A stretch of DNA of 44,777 bases, from the NCBI GenBank assembly GCA_905221605.1, contig CAJNDS010001535.1, positions 675,368 to 720,144 on the forward strand. The letters run 5' to 3'. The position numbers and the translations under genes were made by a program. This document shows positions 1 to 9,359 of the stretch, in pieces (positions within the stretch are counted from its first letter, which is position 1; each line of letters begins with the position of its first letter). The notes under the pieces are model-generated. The model did not search any database. It was not told where the DNA came from and saw only the letters and a list, made by a program, of their open reading frames with translations. The DNA comes from Symbiodinium natans (taxonomy: Eukaryota > Sar > Dinophyceae > Suessiales > Symbiodiniaceae).

Positions 1-340
1 TGCTAGTATTGATTTTTCACAACAATCGAAAGGTAAGCAAGAACGGTGATAGCAGTAAAGAAGTAAAGAATAGCACTCGTAGCAATACAAGTAATCATCA
101 CAGTGATCATGGTAGTCACATCAACAATAGTAACCATAGAAGTCGACCCTAGATAAGGTTAGAACCAGAGTTGCCCTGCTTCTATATAACCCTGCTACAA
201 AAAGTACCCTTGTCGAGCCTCCAGTAATTACTATAGTAATTACCCTAAATAAGGTTATACCCTCCTTCTATATAACTACTTCTATATAACCCTTCTTATA
301 TAAGTACCCTTTTGAACTTCCACAAGTACCCAGCTGCCAG
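1..340. other. No gene seen; AT-rich intergenic or intronic DNA
   Basis: No open frame with coding character was found. The stretch holds short imperfect repeats of TATATAACCCTGCT-like and TAAGTACCCTT-like words, resembling degraded miniature element ends seen elsewhere in the window. Confidence 0.4.
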
Positions 341-406
341 AACGTGGCGCCCCTGGCAACTGCCCTGACCAAGCTCTTCACAGGTCTCGAGGACTCGTGG
401 GACTAA
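341..406 (+). CDS. Candidate terminal exon, unknown protein
   Basis: After an acceptor-like GCTGCCAG, 21 codons stay open and end in TAA. The peptide contains PLATALTKLFTGLEDSWD, which has an ordinary amphipathic composition and codon use. I do not recognise a family. The upstream exon was not identified. The start is set by the AG acceptor, since there is no ATG. Confidence 0.4.
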   Translation, partial: NVAPLATALTKLFTGLEDSWD

Positions 407-432
407 AATGCGGCGCGAACAGTCAGGCATAA

Positions 433-538
433 TATAGGGGTCGGATTAATTAACTACTACTAGTATTCCCTTATGGTTCCTTTACACTGACATTATCATA
501 GCCCACAAAACTCTATTCTAACGATTAAGGCCCCTATA
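433..538. mobile_element. MITE family C, copy 1 (no telomeric array inside)
   Basis: Ends are inverted (TATAGGGG and CCCCTATA). The inside carries GTCGGATTAATTA and TTCTAACGATTAAGG, which recur at 4585-4746, 31321-31420 and, inverted, 19724-19861. No coding capacity; non-autonomous. No clear target duplication was found. Confidence 0.6.
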
Positions 539-747
539 TGAGCATGATCCTAGTCCGGGGATTTTGGTGTCTTCTGTAAAATCATCTTGTGTGGATTCCT
601 GTCGAAGGTATGGTGATCAGTATGGTGCCTCATGAGGCAGTCACGAAAGGAAGGCGCTGAAAGTGGGCCCTAGGACGACGCCATGCGGGCGGCGCCAAGC
701 ATTCCCTGGACACCTATCTTGACCTAGCACTGCTTCCTCCGAACCTT

Positions 748-832
748 TAACCCTAAACCCTGAACCTAAACCCTAAACCCTAAACCCCAAACCCCAAACC
801 CCAAAACCTAAAGCCTAAACCCTAAACCCCTC
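748..832. repeat. Interstitial telomeric array, CCCTAAA orientation, degenerate
   Basis: About twelve units, with variants CCCCAAA and CCTAAAG. It is followed at once by an exon-like island. Confidence 0.85.
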
Positions 833-846
833 CCTCTCCTTGACAG

Positions 847-889
847 ATTATCGCACCTCCAGGATGCCGGAATCCAGTACAAGGAGAGG
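847..889 (+). CDS. Candidate internal exon, unknown protein
   Basis: After CTTGACAG, an open frame reads LSHLQDAGIQYKER and meets a GT donor at 890. It lies just downstream of a CCCTAAA array and upstream of a TTTAGGG array. Composition looks coding; family unknown. Confidence 0.35.
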
Positions 890-945
890 GTGCCTTGGGG
901 TGATCTACTCCCTCAACAAGGGCCATAATGGCCGGGTTTAAGGAG

Positions 946-993
946 GGTTTAGGGTTTAGGGTTTAGGGTTTAGGGTTTAGGGTTAGGGTTTAG
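946..993. repeat. Interstitial telomeric array, TTTAGGG orientation
   Basis: About six units with one shortened unit. Together with 748-832 it brackets a unique island of about 110 bp. Confidence 0.85.
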
Positions 994-1166
994 GGCCGAA
1001 ACTTCAGGGGCAAGGGGGCTCCTGAGCCGTTGTTGAATATTGAGTTTTGCCGCCGGTCATGTTGCCGGCAGAAGACAGTGTAAGATAAGCCCCTGAAGCC
1101 TGATTGCACGTGCGTCGCTCGCAACCTCTTCGCTGCTGGGGGCCTGATCGTCTTCCTCATGAACTG

Positions 1167-1238
1167 AATAGGGTTTAGGGTTTAGGGTTCAGGGTTCAGG
1201 GTTCAGGGTTTTGGGTTTAGGGTTTAGGGTTTAGGGTT
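1167..1238. repeat. Interstitial telomeric array, TTTAGGG orientation
   Basis: About ten units, four of them the variant TTCAGGG or TTTTGGG. Confidence 0.85.
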
Positions 1239-1427
1239 GGTTGAGGTGTGTTGCGGTTGAAGATTCCAGTGCCCATCCCTAATGACTTGGCAGACACGGC
1301 AGCCCCAAACCCACACCTCCAAACGACCTTCTCATTGAACCCCTATTGCTTCCGATGTGAGGGCACATGGTACCCTAGAAGGCATGGTCATACCCCAGAA
1401 GCCACCCTCAACCCTAAAACCTGGCCC

Positions 1428-1526
1428 CTAAACCCTAAACCCTAAACCCTAACCCTAAACCCTAAACCCTAAACCCTAAACCCTAAACCCTAAACCCTAA
1501 ACCCTAAACCCTAAACCCTAAACCCC
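1428..1526. repeat. Interstitial telomeric array, CCCTAAA orientation
   Basis: About thirteen nearly perfect units following a mixed lead-in. Confidence 0.9.
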
Positions 1527-1627
1527 TGCATCGCTCCTTGGACTAGGAGACCCTGGCTTCATGCGCTCTTCAGTTCGCAAGGGGCTTCAAGGTCACAGGG
1601 AGGGTTCGGGGTTCCCGGATGTTAAGG

Positions 1628-1897
1628 ATTTGGGGTTCAGGGTTTAGGGTTACCAGGGTTTAGGGTTACCAGGGTTTTGGGTTACTAGGGTTTTGGTACT
1701 AGGGTTTAGGGTTACTAGGGTTTAGGGCTAGTAGTTACTAGGGATTAGGGTTTAGGGTTACTGGGGCTAAGGGTTTTCGTCCATGGAGCCCCAGCAAAAG
1801 TCTTCGAGCCTACCAGGCGCCCTGCGTCCCCTGTTAGGGTTTAAGGTTTAGGGTTTAGGGTTTAGGGTTTAGGGTTTAGGGTTTAGGGTTTAGGGTG
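1628..1897. repeat. Composite telomeric array with TTACCAGGG spacers, then perfect TTTAGGG
   Basis: The first half alternates TTTAGGG with TTACCAGGG or TTACTAGGG, giving a 16-bp higher-order unit. A unique island at 1770-1830 follows, then eight clean TTTAGGG units. Confidence 0.8.
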
Positions 1898-1911
1898 GGT
1901 TTAGGCTTCTA

Positions 1912-2000
1912 TGCAGGCTCAGTGCCCGCCGGAGCTGCTTTCAGCGGTCGGAACCTGAGGATCGACACAGCGAGGCTTCAAAGGCTCATGCTTGGAGGTT
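1912..2000 (+). CDS. Candidate exon, unknown protein
   Basis: Following TATGCAG, a frame stays open through GAAFSGRNLRIDTARLQRLM. It lies between two TTTAGGG arrays. Family unknown; boundaries uncertain. Confidence 0.3.
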
Positions 2001-2006
2001 CAGTAT

Positions 2007-2118
2007 GGGTTTAGGGTTTAGGGTTTAGGGTTTAGGGTTTAGGGTTTAGGGTTTAGGGTTTAGGGTTTAGGGTTTAGGGTTTAGGGTTTAGGGTTTAGGG
2101 TTTAGGGTTTAGGGTTGG
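2007..2118. repeat. Interstitial telomeric array, TTTAGGG orientation
   Basis: About sixteen perfect units, one of the longest clean arrays in the window. Confidence 0.95.
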
Positions 2119-2239
2119 GTACTTATAACCCCAATTTGCAAGTCTACCTAGAACCCTACATTATGGGTACTTATAGCCCCAATTTGTAAGTCTTACCTAG
2201 AACCTACTGAGGGGACTCAGGGGCTCTTACTCTTATGGA

Positions 2240-2700
2240 ACCCGTGTTTTTTTTTTGTTGTGGGTGCTTTTTTGCTGTGGGTGCTTTTTTCGGGGGCCGC
2301 CCCGGTGAGTGAGTGACCTGGCGCGTGTCGCCCCCGCACCCGCAGCAAAAAAAAAACGCACCCCCCCCCCCCCCCTCCCCCCGCTTCCTCCCCACCCCCC
2401 AGGTGAGTGAGTGACCTGGCGCGTGTCGCCCCGCCCCCGCAAGCAAAAAAAGAACGTCGCCCCCGCACCCGCAGCAAAAAAAAACACGCGCACCCCCCCC
2501 GCACAAAAAAAACGCCCCCCCCCCCCCCCCCCCCCCCCTCCTCCTCCACCCCCCCAGGTGATGAGTGACCTCGCGCGTGTCCCCCCCCCCGCACCCGCAG
2601 CAAAAAAAAAAACGCGCCCCCCGCACCCGCAGCAAAAAAAAAAACGCGCCCCGCACCCGCAGCAAAAAAAAAAACGCGCCCCCCCCCCCTTCCCCCAGGT
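2240..2700. repeat. About 30-bp minisatellite with A-runs and C-runs
   Basis: Units combine CGCACCCGCAGC, a run of 8-11 A and a C-rich stretch. Between 2,300 and 2,600 the word GTGAGTGAGTGACCTGGCG and its variants also repeat. Orientation flips near 2,290: the left part reads as the complement. Open frames here, with strings of Pro/Arg/Lys or Phe/Gly, are artefacts of the repeat. The same unit recurs at 4257-4465. Confidence 0.85.
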
Positions 2701-2759
2701 CATTTGTTTTTGCAATTTCCTCCCCAACCCCGTCCCCAACGCCCCCCCCCTCCTTTAAA

Positions 2760-3360
2760 CTGTGCAAGCGTTTTCAAAGCACTGAATCCTTCCCAAGGCC
2801 ATCATGCGAGCATTGTGTTTGCTAACGGTGGAGGGAGGGCTGCACCCCGCCCGACCCCCCCCCTCTTTAAAACCGTGCCAGCTAGCTTCTCAGCATATGA
2901 ATCCTGTCCAAGCCCATCATGCCAGCATTGGGTTTGCAAATTGGGGGGGGCTGCGCCCCCCCCCAACCCCCCCGCTTCTTAAAGCCATGCCAGCTTGCTT
3001 CAAAGCAAATGAATCCTTTCCGAAACCATCATGAGAGCATTCCCCTCCGCTTGAAAGGGGCGGGGGGGGGGCTGCGCTTTTTAGCCGGGCAAGCTTGCTT
3101 CAATCATACGAATCCCTTCCAAACCCATGATGATGCGAGCATTGTGTTGCAAATGGGGGGGGGGGGAGGGGGCTGCGCTTTTTAGCCGGGCAAGCTTGCT
3201 TCAATCATACGAATCCCTTCCAAACCCATGATGATGCGAGCATTGTGTTGCAAATAGGGGGGGGGCTGCGCCCCCCCCCAACCCCCCCGTTTTTTTTGGC
3301 CGGCAAGCCTGCTTCAAAGCTTACGAATCCCTTCCAAACCCATGATGCGCGCTCCAACCC
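2760..3360. repeat. Tandem repeat, about 95-120 bp unit, six diverged copies
   Basis: Each unit carries GAATCC.TTCCAA.CCCAT, then GATGCGAGCATTGTGTT, then a G-run/C-run hairpin. The copies near 3,075 and 3,175 are almost identical, so recent unequal exchange is likely. G and C tract length varies between units. No protein is credible here. Confidence 0.8.
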
Positions 3361-3399
3361 CCTGAAAAAACAGGGAATATATGCCTGCTTTCCTACGAA

Positions 3400-4250
3400 A
3401 ATTCAGACCTTATAGTGGAAGTTGAATTTTCCGTTTAAAAATAGAGATATAAACGTCTTCTTAGTAAAGAATCGAGAAAATAGAGCCTGTGTTATGAGAC
3501 ATGAACAAAAACACTTGTTGTCTACGAGTCACAGATAGAGATAATGCATGTACTCTTATGACAATATAGAGAATTAGAATTAGCTTTTCATGTATTCCTC
3601 TCATGTCTTCCTCGTGAAATAAAGAGAAGATGTCTGAAAATACTGACAAAATAAAAAAAACCATAGAACAATAGAGGTTTTCGCTATACAATATAGAGAA
3701 ATTAGATGTTTCCTATGACAACATAGAGGAAATAGAGGCTTTCATACGAAAATATAGCGAACATACAAAGTGTTTTCATATCAAAATGTAGAGGTCTTGA
3801 TATTCAAATATAGAGAATAGAGGTCTTCATGTTCAAATGTTAAGACAATGGAGGTTTGCCTATTCAGAGACAGAGAAAATAATGGGCTTCCTATTAAAAT
3901 AGGACAAGAGGAACAAAACACTTTTAATTGCAAGTCACACATTGAGATAACACAGACAATAAGTTTCTCATGTATTCCTCTCTCATGTCTTCCTCATTAA
4001 ATATAGAGGAAAACTATGACGATATAGACAAAAATAGAGAGAAATAGAGGTTTTCGCTATAAAGTATAGAGAAATAGAGGTTTTCGAATTAAAGTAGAGG
4101 TTTTCATACTAAATGTAGAGAAAACAGAGGTTTTCATATTCAAATATAGAGAAGAAAGAGGTTTTCCTATTCAAATATAGAGAAGAAAGAGGTTTTCCTA
4201 TTGAAAATTAGAGAAAATAGAGGTTTTCATAGTAAAATATTCAGAGAACA
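3400..4250. repeat. AT-rich satellite based on TATAGAGAAATAGAGGTTTTC
   Basis: A loose 30-45 bp unit containing ATAGAG, a short A-run and GAGGTTTTC recurs for about 850 bp. Regularity increases toward 4,000-4,230. Its AT content contrasts sharply with the C/G-rich repeats on both sides. Confidence 0.7.
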
Positions 4251-4256
4251 GCAAAA

Positions 4257-4465
4257 ACGCTCCGCACCCGCAGCAAAAAAACAAACGCGACCCCACGGCA
4301 CCCGCAACAAAAAAAAAAACGCGCCCCCGCACCCGCAGCAAAAAAAAAAACGCGCCCCCCGCACCCGCAGCAAAAAAAAAAACGCGCCCCCGCACCCGCA
4401 GCAAAAAAAAAACGCGCCCCCGCACCCACAGCAAAAAAGCACCCGCAACAAAAAAAAAGACACTC
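4257..4465. repeat. Second locus of the 30-bp A-run/C-run minisatellite
   Basis: Six to seven units of CGCACCCGCAGC plus an A-run plus CGCGCCCC, the same unit as at 2240-2700. The two loci are about 1.6 kb apart. Confidence 0.85.
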
Positions 4466-4584
4466 TTACCCTTATAAGTACAGTTGAAATTGGGTTACAA
4501 ACCTCCTCAGTAGACTTAAGGAGTGTACTCCCTTTCAAAGCCAGAGCAGGAGAAAGCAAAGCAGTCTAACGACACTCATGATAC

Positions 4585-4746
4585 TATGGGGTCGGATTAA
4601 TTACTAATATTGTTCCCTTCTGGTCCCTTTAGAATAATCCTATAATGGCCCCCCAAACCCTAAACCCTAAACCCTAAACCCTAAACCCTAAACCCTAAAC
4701 CCTAAACCCTAAACCGCCCTATTCTAATGATTAAGGCCCCTCTATT
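4585..4746. mobile_element. MITE family C, copy 2, with a telomeric array inside
   Basis: Its left half (GGGGTCGGATTAATTA) and right half (TTCTAATGATTAAGGCCCC) align with the copies at 433-538 and 31321-31420. The middle is expanded by about nine CCCTAAA units (4653-4716), beginning where the other copies read CCCAAACC or CCCACAAAAC. The array is therefore younger than the element. Confidence 0.75.
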
Positions 4747-4766
4747 CGGCACATTGGGGCGTCCAG

Positions 4767-4826
4767 GTCCAGGCAAGGCTGGCCGAGCTCACGGCTGCAA
4801 AGGATCCGGAGGCACCGGCGGCTTGA
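4767..4826 (+). CDS. Candidate terminal exon, unknown protein
   Basis: After the acceptor GGCGTCCAG, 19 codons read VQARLAELTAAKDPEAPAA and end in TGA. This is a helix-forming, clearly coding-like peptide. The telomeric array (4828-4936) starts directly after the stop, so it would form the 3' UTR or lie just beyond it. Family unknown. Confidence 0.5.
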   Translation, partial: VQARLAELTAAKDPEAPAA

Positions 4827-4827
4827 G

Positions 4828-4936
4828 ACCCTAAACCCTAAACCCTAAACCCTAAACCCTAAACCCTAAACCCTAAACCCTAAACCCTAAACCCTAAACC
4901 CTAAACCCTAAACCCTAAACCCTAAACCCTAAACTC
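4828..4936. repeat. Interstitial telomeric array, CCCTAAA orientation
   Basis: About fifteen clean units abutting the stop codon at 4826. Confidence 0.95.
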
Positions 4937-4939
4937 TCC

Positions 4940-5610
4940 AAACCCTTAGAAGTACCGAACTCCTTTGCTGCAGCCCCCTAGATTCCCTGAGTGCTGGCAG
5001 GCTGACCAGGAGTTGACCCTTCTGCAGGACTGCTCTGAAGCCTTGAAATCCTAGCCGACCTGGCTGCTGCCTTGTGTGAAGACGGGAATTCGCGGAGCAA
5101 CTTTCTGACACCTGATAGGCCTCATCTTAGTACAGGTGTGACACGCACATGTTCAGACAATCGCGCGTCACTGGCATGGTGTCTCACTGCGCGGCATAAG
5201 CCGCGACTCGCAGAAACTCGCACAGACCTGGGCCGACCATGAGAGCCCCAAAACAACTCCTGCCTTCGAGCTTCAGGTCGTCGACCCAAGTGACCTCTTG
5301 ATCCTGTTCTCGTGCTTTGAACTCCCGGAATTTAACCTTGCCTTGGCTTCTAGGAAGCTAAGCCAGAGGGCCAGCAAAGGCATGAATTCTCCTATCGCCT
5401 CTCATTTTGCAAGACCCTATATAAACTCCATAAACCCGATCTAAACTCTGTACACCCGACGTAAAAAAAAAGAAACTAAAGGGATGACTTGGAGCCAGAG
5501 GTGCTTCCCTGGGCAGTTCGCCCCGTTTACGAACACGCCGACCTGCTACCCATGTCCCGCCGGGGCATCGCCAAGTGCTCAGACGTCTGGTGCTGCTTCA
5601 GGCTGCACTC
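4940..5610. other. Unique stretch without a recognised gene
   Basis: Ordinary base composition and several AG|G acceptor-like sites, but no frame with convincing coding character could be joined. It may hold short exons that I cannot identify. Confidence 0.3.
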
Positions 5611-5611
5611 G

Positions 5612-5717
5612 GAGGCTCATGGGTACTGACAAGTAAGGTTGTAAGTGAAGTAACTACGGTCATAACCTTTCTTATTGCACTTGCAACCCTACTTAGTAGC
5701 AAGTACCCATGAACCTT
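5612..5717. mobile_element. MITE with TIR CTCATGGGTACT / AGTACCCATGAAC
   Basis: Inverted ends surround an internal inverted repeat (AAGGTTGTAAGTG and CACTTGCAACCCT), giving a near-complete hairpin. The ends resemble family D (TTGGAGGTTCA...). Non-coding. Confidence 0.6.
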
Positions 5718-5733
5718 CTTGCAGGGTTCAGGA

Positions 5734-5792
5734 AACCCTAAACCCTAAACCCTAAACCCTAAACCCTAAACCCTATACCCTAAACCCTAAAC
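5734..5792. repeat. Interstitial telomeric array, CCCTAAA orientation
   Basis: About eight units, one with CCCTATA. It lies directly after the MITE at 5612-5717. Confidence 0.9.
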
Positions 5793-5879
5793 AGCGCCAG
5801 CTTCCAAGGTGCCCGGACTTCGGAACGACAACTCCGTCCTTCGGCCGCAGATAGTTTTTTCTGAAGCAAGGGTCGGTGG

Positions 5880-6210
5880 TTTAGGGTTCAGGGTTTTAGG
5901 GTTTCAGGGTTTTAGGGTCTTAGGGTTTTAGGGTTTTAGGGTTTTAGGGTTTTAGGGTTTTAGGGTTTTAGGGTTTTAGGGTTTTAGGGTTTAGGGTTTG
6001 AGGGCTTGAGGGTTTGAGGGTTTGAGGGTTTTAGGGTTTGAGGGTTTGAGGGTTTTAGGGTTTGAGGGTTTGAGGGTTTGAGGGTTTGAGGGTTTGAGGG
6101 TTTGAGGGTTTGAGGGTTTGAGGGTTTGAGGGTTTGAGGGTTTGAGGGTTTGAGGGTTTGGGGTTTCAGGGTTTAGGGTTTTGGGGTTTAGGGATTTAGG
6201 GTTTAGGGGT
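5880..6210. repeat. Variant telomeric block: TTTTAGGG then TTTGAGGG octamers
   Basis: About a dozen TTTTAGGG octamers (5895-5985) pass into about twenty TTTGAGGG octamers (6000-6160), then back to TTTAGGG. Each variant is internally homogeneous, as expected from local tandem amplification rather than point decay. The Asn-Pro-Gln-Thr-Leu repeat ORF on the opposite strand is an artefact. Confidence 0.9.
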
Positions 6211-6860
6211 GCTTTGTCCTTGCATGCATCGTCGTCAGCAAAACCGAGTCCGAGGGCGAGCCCCGATGCAAAACAGGGATTCCGATGCAAGGAGAGACAC
6301 GGCACAGAATCGCGGACAAGCATAAGTTGTCAAAGCTATGATCCCTTTTGTGGTACCATAAATGTTAGGTGCCGTATTGGAATAGGGATCCAAACAGGGG
6401 CCATAATTTTGATAAACACTTATAAGATCTAGCGCAAGATGCAGAGACTTCCTTGGTCATGTAAGTTGTTCAGAAGTGTCAACTCTGTGTTGGGCTTCTA
6501 GCAGGCTTCGCCCCGCAAAGCGTGAACCGCAGCGATTCCGGCTTTTTCCCAGGTTCATCTGCCCCCCGGGCACCTTTCGTGAACCGCCCCCTCCCGAGAC
6601 TGCTTCATGTGTTGCTCGCGGTCGGGGGAGTTTGGCGCAGCCCACTTCGGCGTCGGATTGCAGGCGTATCGGGTTCTATAGAGCTCTGAGACCCATGCAT
6701 GCTGCTCTCCCCCTTTTGCTGCCTCAGAGCCATGGAACTTGTGTTCCCCGAAAGTCTCCAATGCTCCTCATTACACCAAAAATGTCCCCCCCAAACCTTA
6801 TCAAGCCGAAATCCTAAACTCCTCCACAACACCCCCCTCCCCGACCCCCCGCCCCCCCGA

Positions 6861-6953
6861 TTTAGGGTTTAGGGTTTAGGGTTTAGGGTTTAGGGTTTAG
6901 GGTTTAGGGTTTAGGGTTTAGGGTTTAGGGTTTAGGGTTTAGGGTTTAGGGCT
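6861..6953. repeat. Interstitial telomeric array, TTTAGGG orientation
   Basis: About thirteen clean units. The last TTTAG|G is a plausible splice acceptor for the exon that follows. Confidence 0.95.
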
Positions 6954-7030
6954 TCTCTGTCTCGAGGTCCTTGGGTGAAGGCACCTCAAGCACGATCTCC
7001 TGCGAGCCTTGCCCAGCGGGGACCTGGCAG
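6950..7030 (+). CDS. Candidate Cys-rich exon (CPAGT motif)
   Basis: Twenty-seven codons are open in phase, ending STISCEPCPAGTWQ. The C-x2-C-PAGT pattern resembles Cys-rich repeats of the GCC2/GCC3 or ephrin-receptor-like type, usually extracellular. The acceptor would be the last telomeric unit (GTTTAG|GG) and the donor GTTGCC or nearby. A second exon group with CPxGFYC lies 30 kb downstream. Family assignment is by short motif only. Confidence 0.45.
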
Positions 7031-7065
7031 TTGCCCCCAGTTCCTCAACAGTTTCGAAGGTTTCG

Positions 7066-7117
7066 GGTTTAGGGTTTAGGGTTTAGGGTTTAGGGTTTAG
7101 GGTTTAGGGTTTAGGGT
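7066..7117. repeat. Interstitial telomeric array, TTTAGGG orientation
   Basis: About seven units, separated from the array at 6861-6953 by a single candidate exon. Confidence 0.9.
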
Positions 7118-7172
7118 TTTTGGCCTAGGGAGGCTTCAGGGCTGTCACGGGGTTTAGGTTTAGGGCGGGTTG

Positions 7173-7246
7173 AGGGTTTTTCAGTTTTTTTGTTTTTTGT
7201 TTTGTTTTTTTTTTTGGTGGCTGGGGGGGGGGGGGGGGGGGGGGGG
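7173..7246. repeat. T-run followed by a run of about twenty G
   Basis: A stretch of T with scattered G passes into an uninterrupted G tract (about 7226-7246). It could fold as a G-quadruplex. Similar tracts occur at 11503, 19766, 32009 and 40075. Confidence 0.8.
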
Positions 7247-7461
7247 TCGTCTAATGCGGTTTAGGCCGCAAAAGCGTCAACTTAAAATCCCAAACCCTAA
7301 GTCCAACATCCCAAGCCTTAAGCCCCTAGACATAAAACTCTAAACCCGAAACCCCAGGCTTCGACTCTTTGGGGTTTAGGGTTTAGGGTTTAGGGTTTTC
7401 TATTAGTTTCAGCAGTAATTACGGGTCTCAAGCATGGAAGTCGTCATTGATAATCCCCCTT

Positions 7462-7545
7462 GTTCTTAGTAGGGAATGAGGGAATTAGGGCCTTATATGT
7501 ACCCTTTAAGAGATTATATGGGATACCTCATCCCCTACTAAGAAC
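7462..7545. mobile_element. MITE, TIR GTTCTTAGTAGGGAATGAGG
   Basis: An 84-bp element with 20-bp inverted ends (right end CCTCATCCCCTACTAAGAAC). A partial copy of one end lies at about 12875-12898. Non-coding. Confidence 0.7.
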
Positions 7546-8228
7546 CAGCCAGTAATTCACAGGGGCTTCGCCTTGAGTCGGGACTCCCCCGAGGTCACCT
7601 TGGCGCGGGACGCCGGACTTCTCATCCTGCGAGCCTTGTCCAGAGGGCCGCGTCCAGCCCTCAGATCTACGGATGCTTGGGGCCATGAACACTGCAGGGG
7701 TTTGGGGTTTAGGGGCCAGGGATACCTCGACCACTGGACCACACAACTCAGCTGACGACATAGCTTTCTCCGAGGTATGTGTAGTTGGAACCGGAAATGT
7801 CTCCGAAGGAATCATTTGCCAGTGCCTGAGAGCTTGCCAGTTATGGTTGCCAAGATGGATCTTATGCGTTTGCTATTCTACGATCGATGCTGTATTTGTT
7901 GTTCAATCCGTCGACGCAGTGCACCATGCACCCTGCACCCCCTGTGCCACATGCCAACCCTGCCGGCGGAAGGTCCTGAAGGGCATATCTGTGGGTCGGG
8001 CACGACGCAAAGAACTCAGCCGGTCTTTGTCTTGTTTTTTGGGCCGAAGGCTTTTTCTGAGCCCATGCTGAATATAAGATTCCTCTAGACATGTGGTTTG
8101 CCCACCCACGTTGCCACCTTGCCTTTTTGAGATGTTGAGGGCAGTGGTGAACATATCTGCCAGGGCATCATCTGTCTTTCGAACAATATGGCAATGGGGC
8201 GAAATAAACATTTAGCAGACACTTCTTT

Positions 8229-8461
8229 TGCTAGGCCCGAACCCTAAACCCTAAACCCTAAACCCTGTTAGGCCAGAACAGCAGACAGCGATCCGCTGCT
8301 ACGACGGCTTCTTCTGCCGAAACTCCACCACGCCTGGCACCTGCCGAACATCAGTCTCGGGTTTAGGGTTTAGTTTAGGGTTCAGGGTTCAGTGATTCAG
8401 GGTTTAGGGTTTAGGGTTTAGTTGTTTTATTGGTTTAGGGTTTAGGGTTTATTGTTTAGGG
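8229..8461. repeat. Two telomeric arrays in opposite orientation around a short island
   Basis: CCCTAAA at 8229-8265 and degenerate TTTAGGG at 8358-8461 flank about 90 bp of unique sequence. This C-then-G arrangement recurs through the window. Confidence 0.85.
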
Positions 8462-8913
8462 TATGGTTTGCCTTCTGGAGTGTTCTCCTGTTTCTGAGCA
8501 TGCAGACATTACCTTTGGTAAGTTGCTCACGCCCCAACAGAATCCTTCAAGACTTGACAGTATCATGGTATCTCTCCGCCTGCCTGCGCGATGCTGCGAG
8601 GTCATATGCGGCCTCTTTGGGCTCAAGCATCAAGCAGCAGAACCCACATCAAGAAGTTGCTAGTTACAAGTTGGATTCTGCAACACCCTCCTTGAACTTT
8701 CACATATGAACAGATGCATGGTAAGAAAGATCTCCTGAGAACACACTGTCTTGACATGAGCCATGGCTGAAGACGAGGGGCAAAGGCCAGAGTCTGTCAG
8801 CACATCGTTCTCGAAGTATCCCACTGCCGTACATCCGCTCCGAACACGGACCTGCAAAGGAACGAAACTTCTTACAACACACCGCATCACAAAGTTTCGC
8901 CAGCTCCTATCAG

Positions 8914-8997
8914 GATCCTCGAAGTTTTCAAGCAGTTCGACACCAACAAAGATGGGGTCATTTCACGGGAGGAGCGCCGGCCTCTGCTTAGAAATGA
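8914..8997 (+). CDS. EF-hand exon (canonical calcium-binding loop)
   Basis: After the acceptor CTCCTATCAG, the frame reads ILEVFKQFDTNKDGVISREE. The loop DTNKDGVISREE has Asp at 1, Asn at 3, Asp at 5, Gly at 6, Ile at 8 and Glu at 12, a textbook EF-hand, preceded by a hydrophobic E-helix. This supports a calcium sensor or calcium-dependent enzyme. Which other exons join it is unknown. Three further EF-like exons on the same strand (10.3, 13.0 and 17.8 kb) may belong to related or separate genes. Confidence 0.65.
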
Positions 8998-9014
8998 GTT
9001 GCTATAGGATACGG

Positions 9015-9140
9015 GTACTTGGAGGTTCAGGGTACTCATAACCCAACCACTGAAAAGCCCCTTAAGTATCAGAATAGGGTTATAATTGGGTTAGAAGTAC
9101 AGTTACAATTGGGTTACTAAGTACCATGAACCTGTCCTTA
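9015..9140. mobile_element. MITE family D, copy 1
   Basis: Left end ACTTGGAGGTTCAGGGTACT and right end GTACCATGAACCTGTCCT are roughly inverted. The interior carries ATAACCCAA and TTGGGTTA words. Relatives lie at 9791-10008, 19430-19541 and 41970-42150. Confidence 0.6.
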
Positions 9141-9209
9141 GGAGCCAGAACCAGCATGCTGCTAGTCAAACCCAGGGTTTAGCCGTGTGGCTACCGTTTG
9201 AATGATGAA

Positions 9210-9260
9210 TGGTTTAGGGTTTAGGGTTTAGGGTGTAGGGTTTAGGGTTTAGGGTTTCAG
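9210..9260. repeat. Interstitial telomeric array, TTTAGGG orientation
   Basis: Six units, one reading TGTAGGG. Confidence 0.85.
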
Positions 9261-9359
9261 GCTTCTGGACTCTCCGCGTAATTCTATGAGGGTGGGCACT
9301 CTAGGCATACTCGGTGGGTCTCTCCGTACTCTGGGGCGGGAACTACAGGGACACTACCT

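Noticed and set aside
748-2118. A CRISPR array, because of regular short repeats with unique spacers
   Set aside because: Repeats are 7-bp telomeric units in a eukaryotic setting, spacers vary from 0 to hundreds of bases, and no cas genes are present.
2204-2767. Phe/Gly-rich and Pro/Lys-rich proteins up to 187 aa
   Set aside because: Several overlapping frames on both strands are all open because of the A-run/C-run minisatellite.
5991-6323. A 110-aa protein with Asn-Pro-Gln-Thr-Leu-Lys repeats
   Set aside because: It is the translation of TTTGAGGG octamers and has no independent coding signal.
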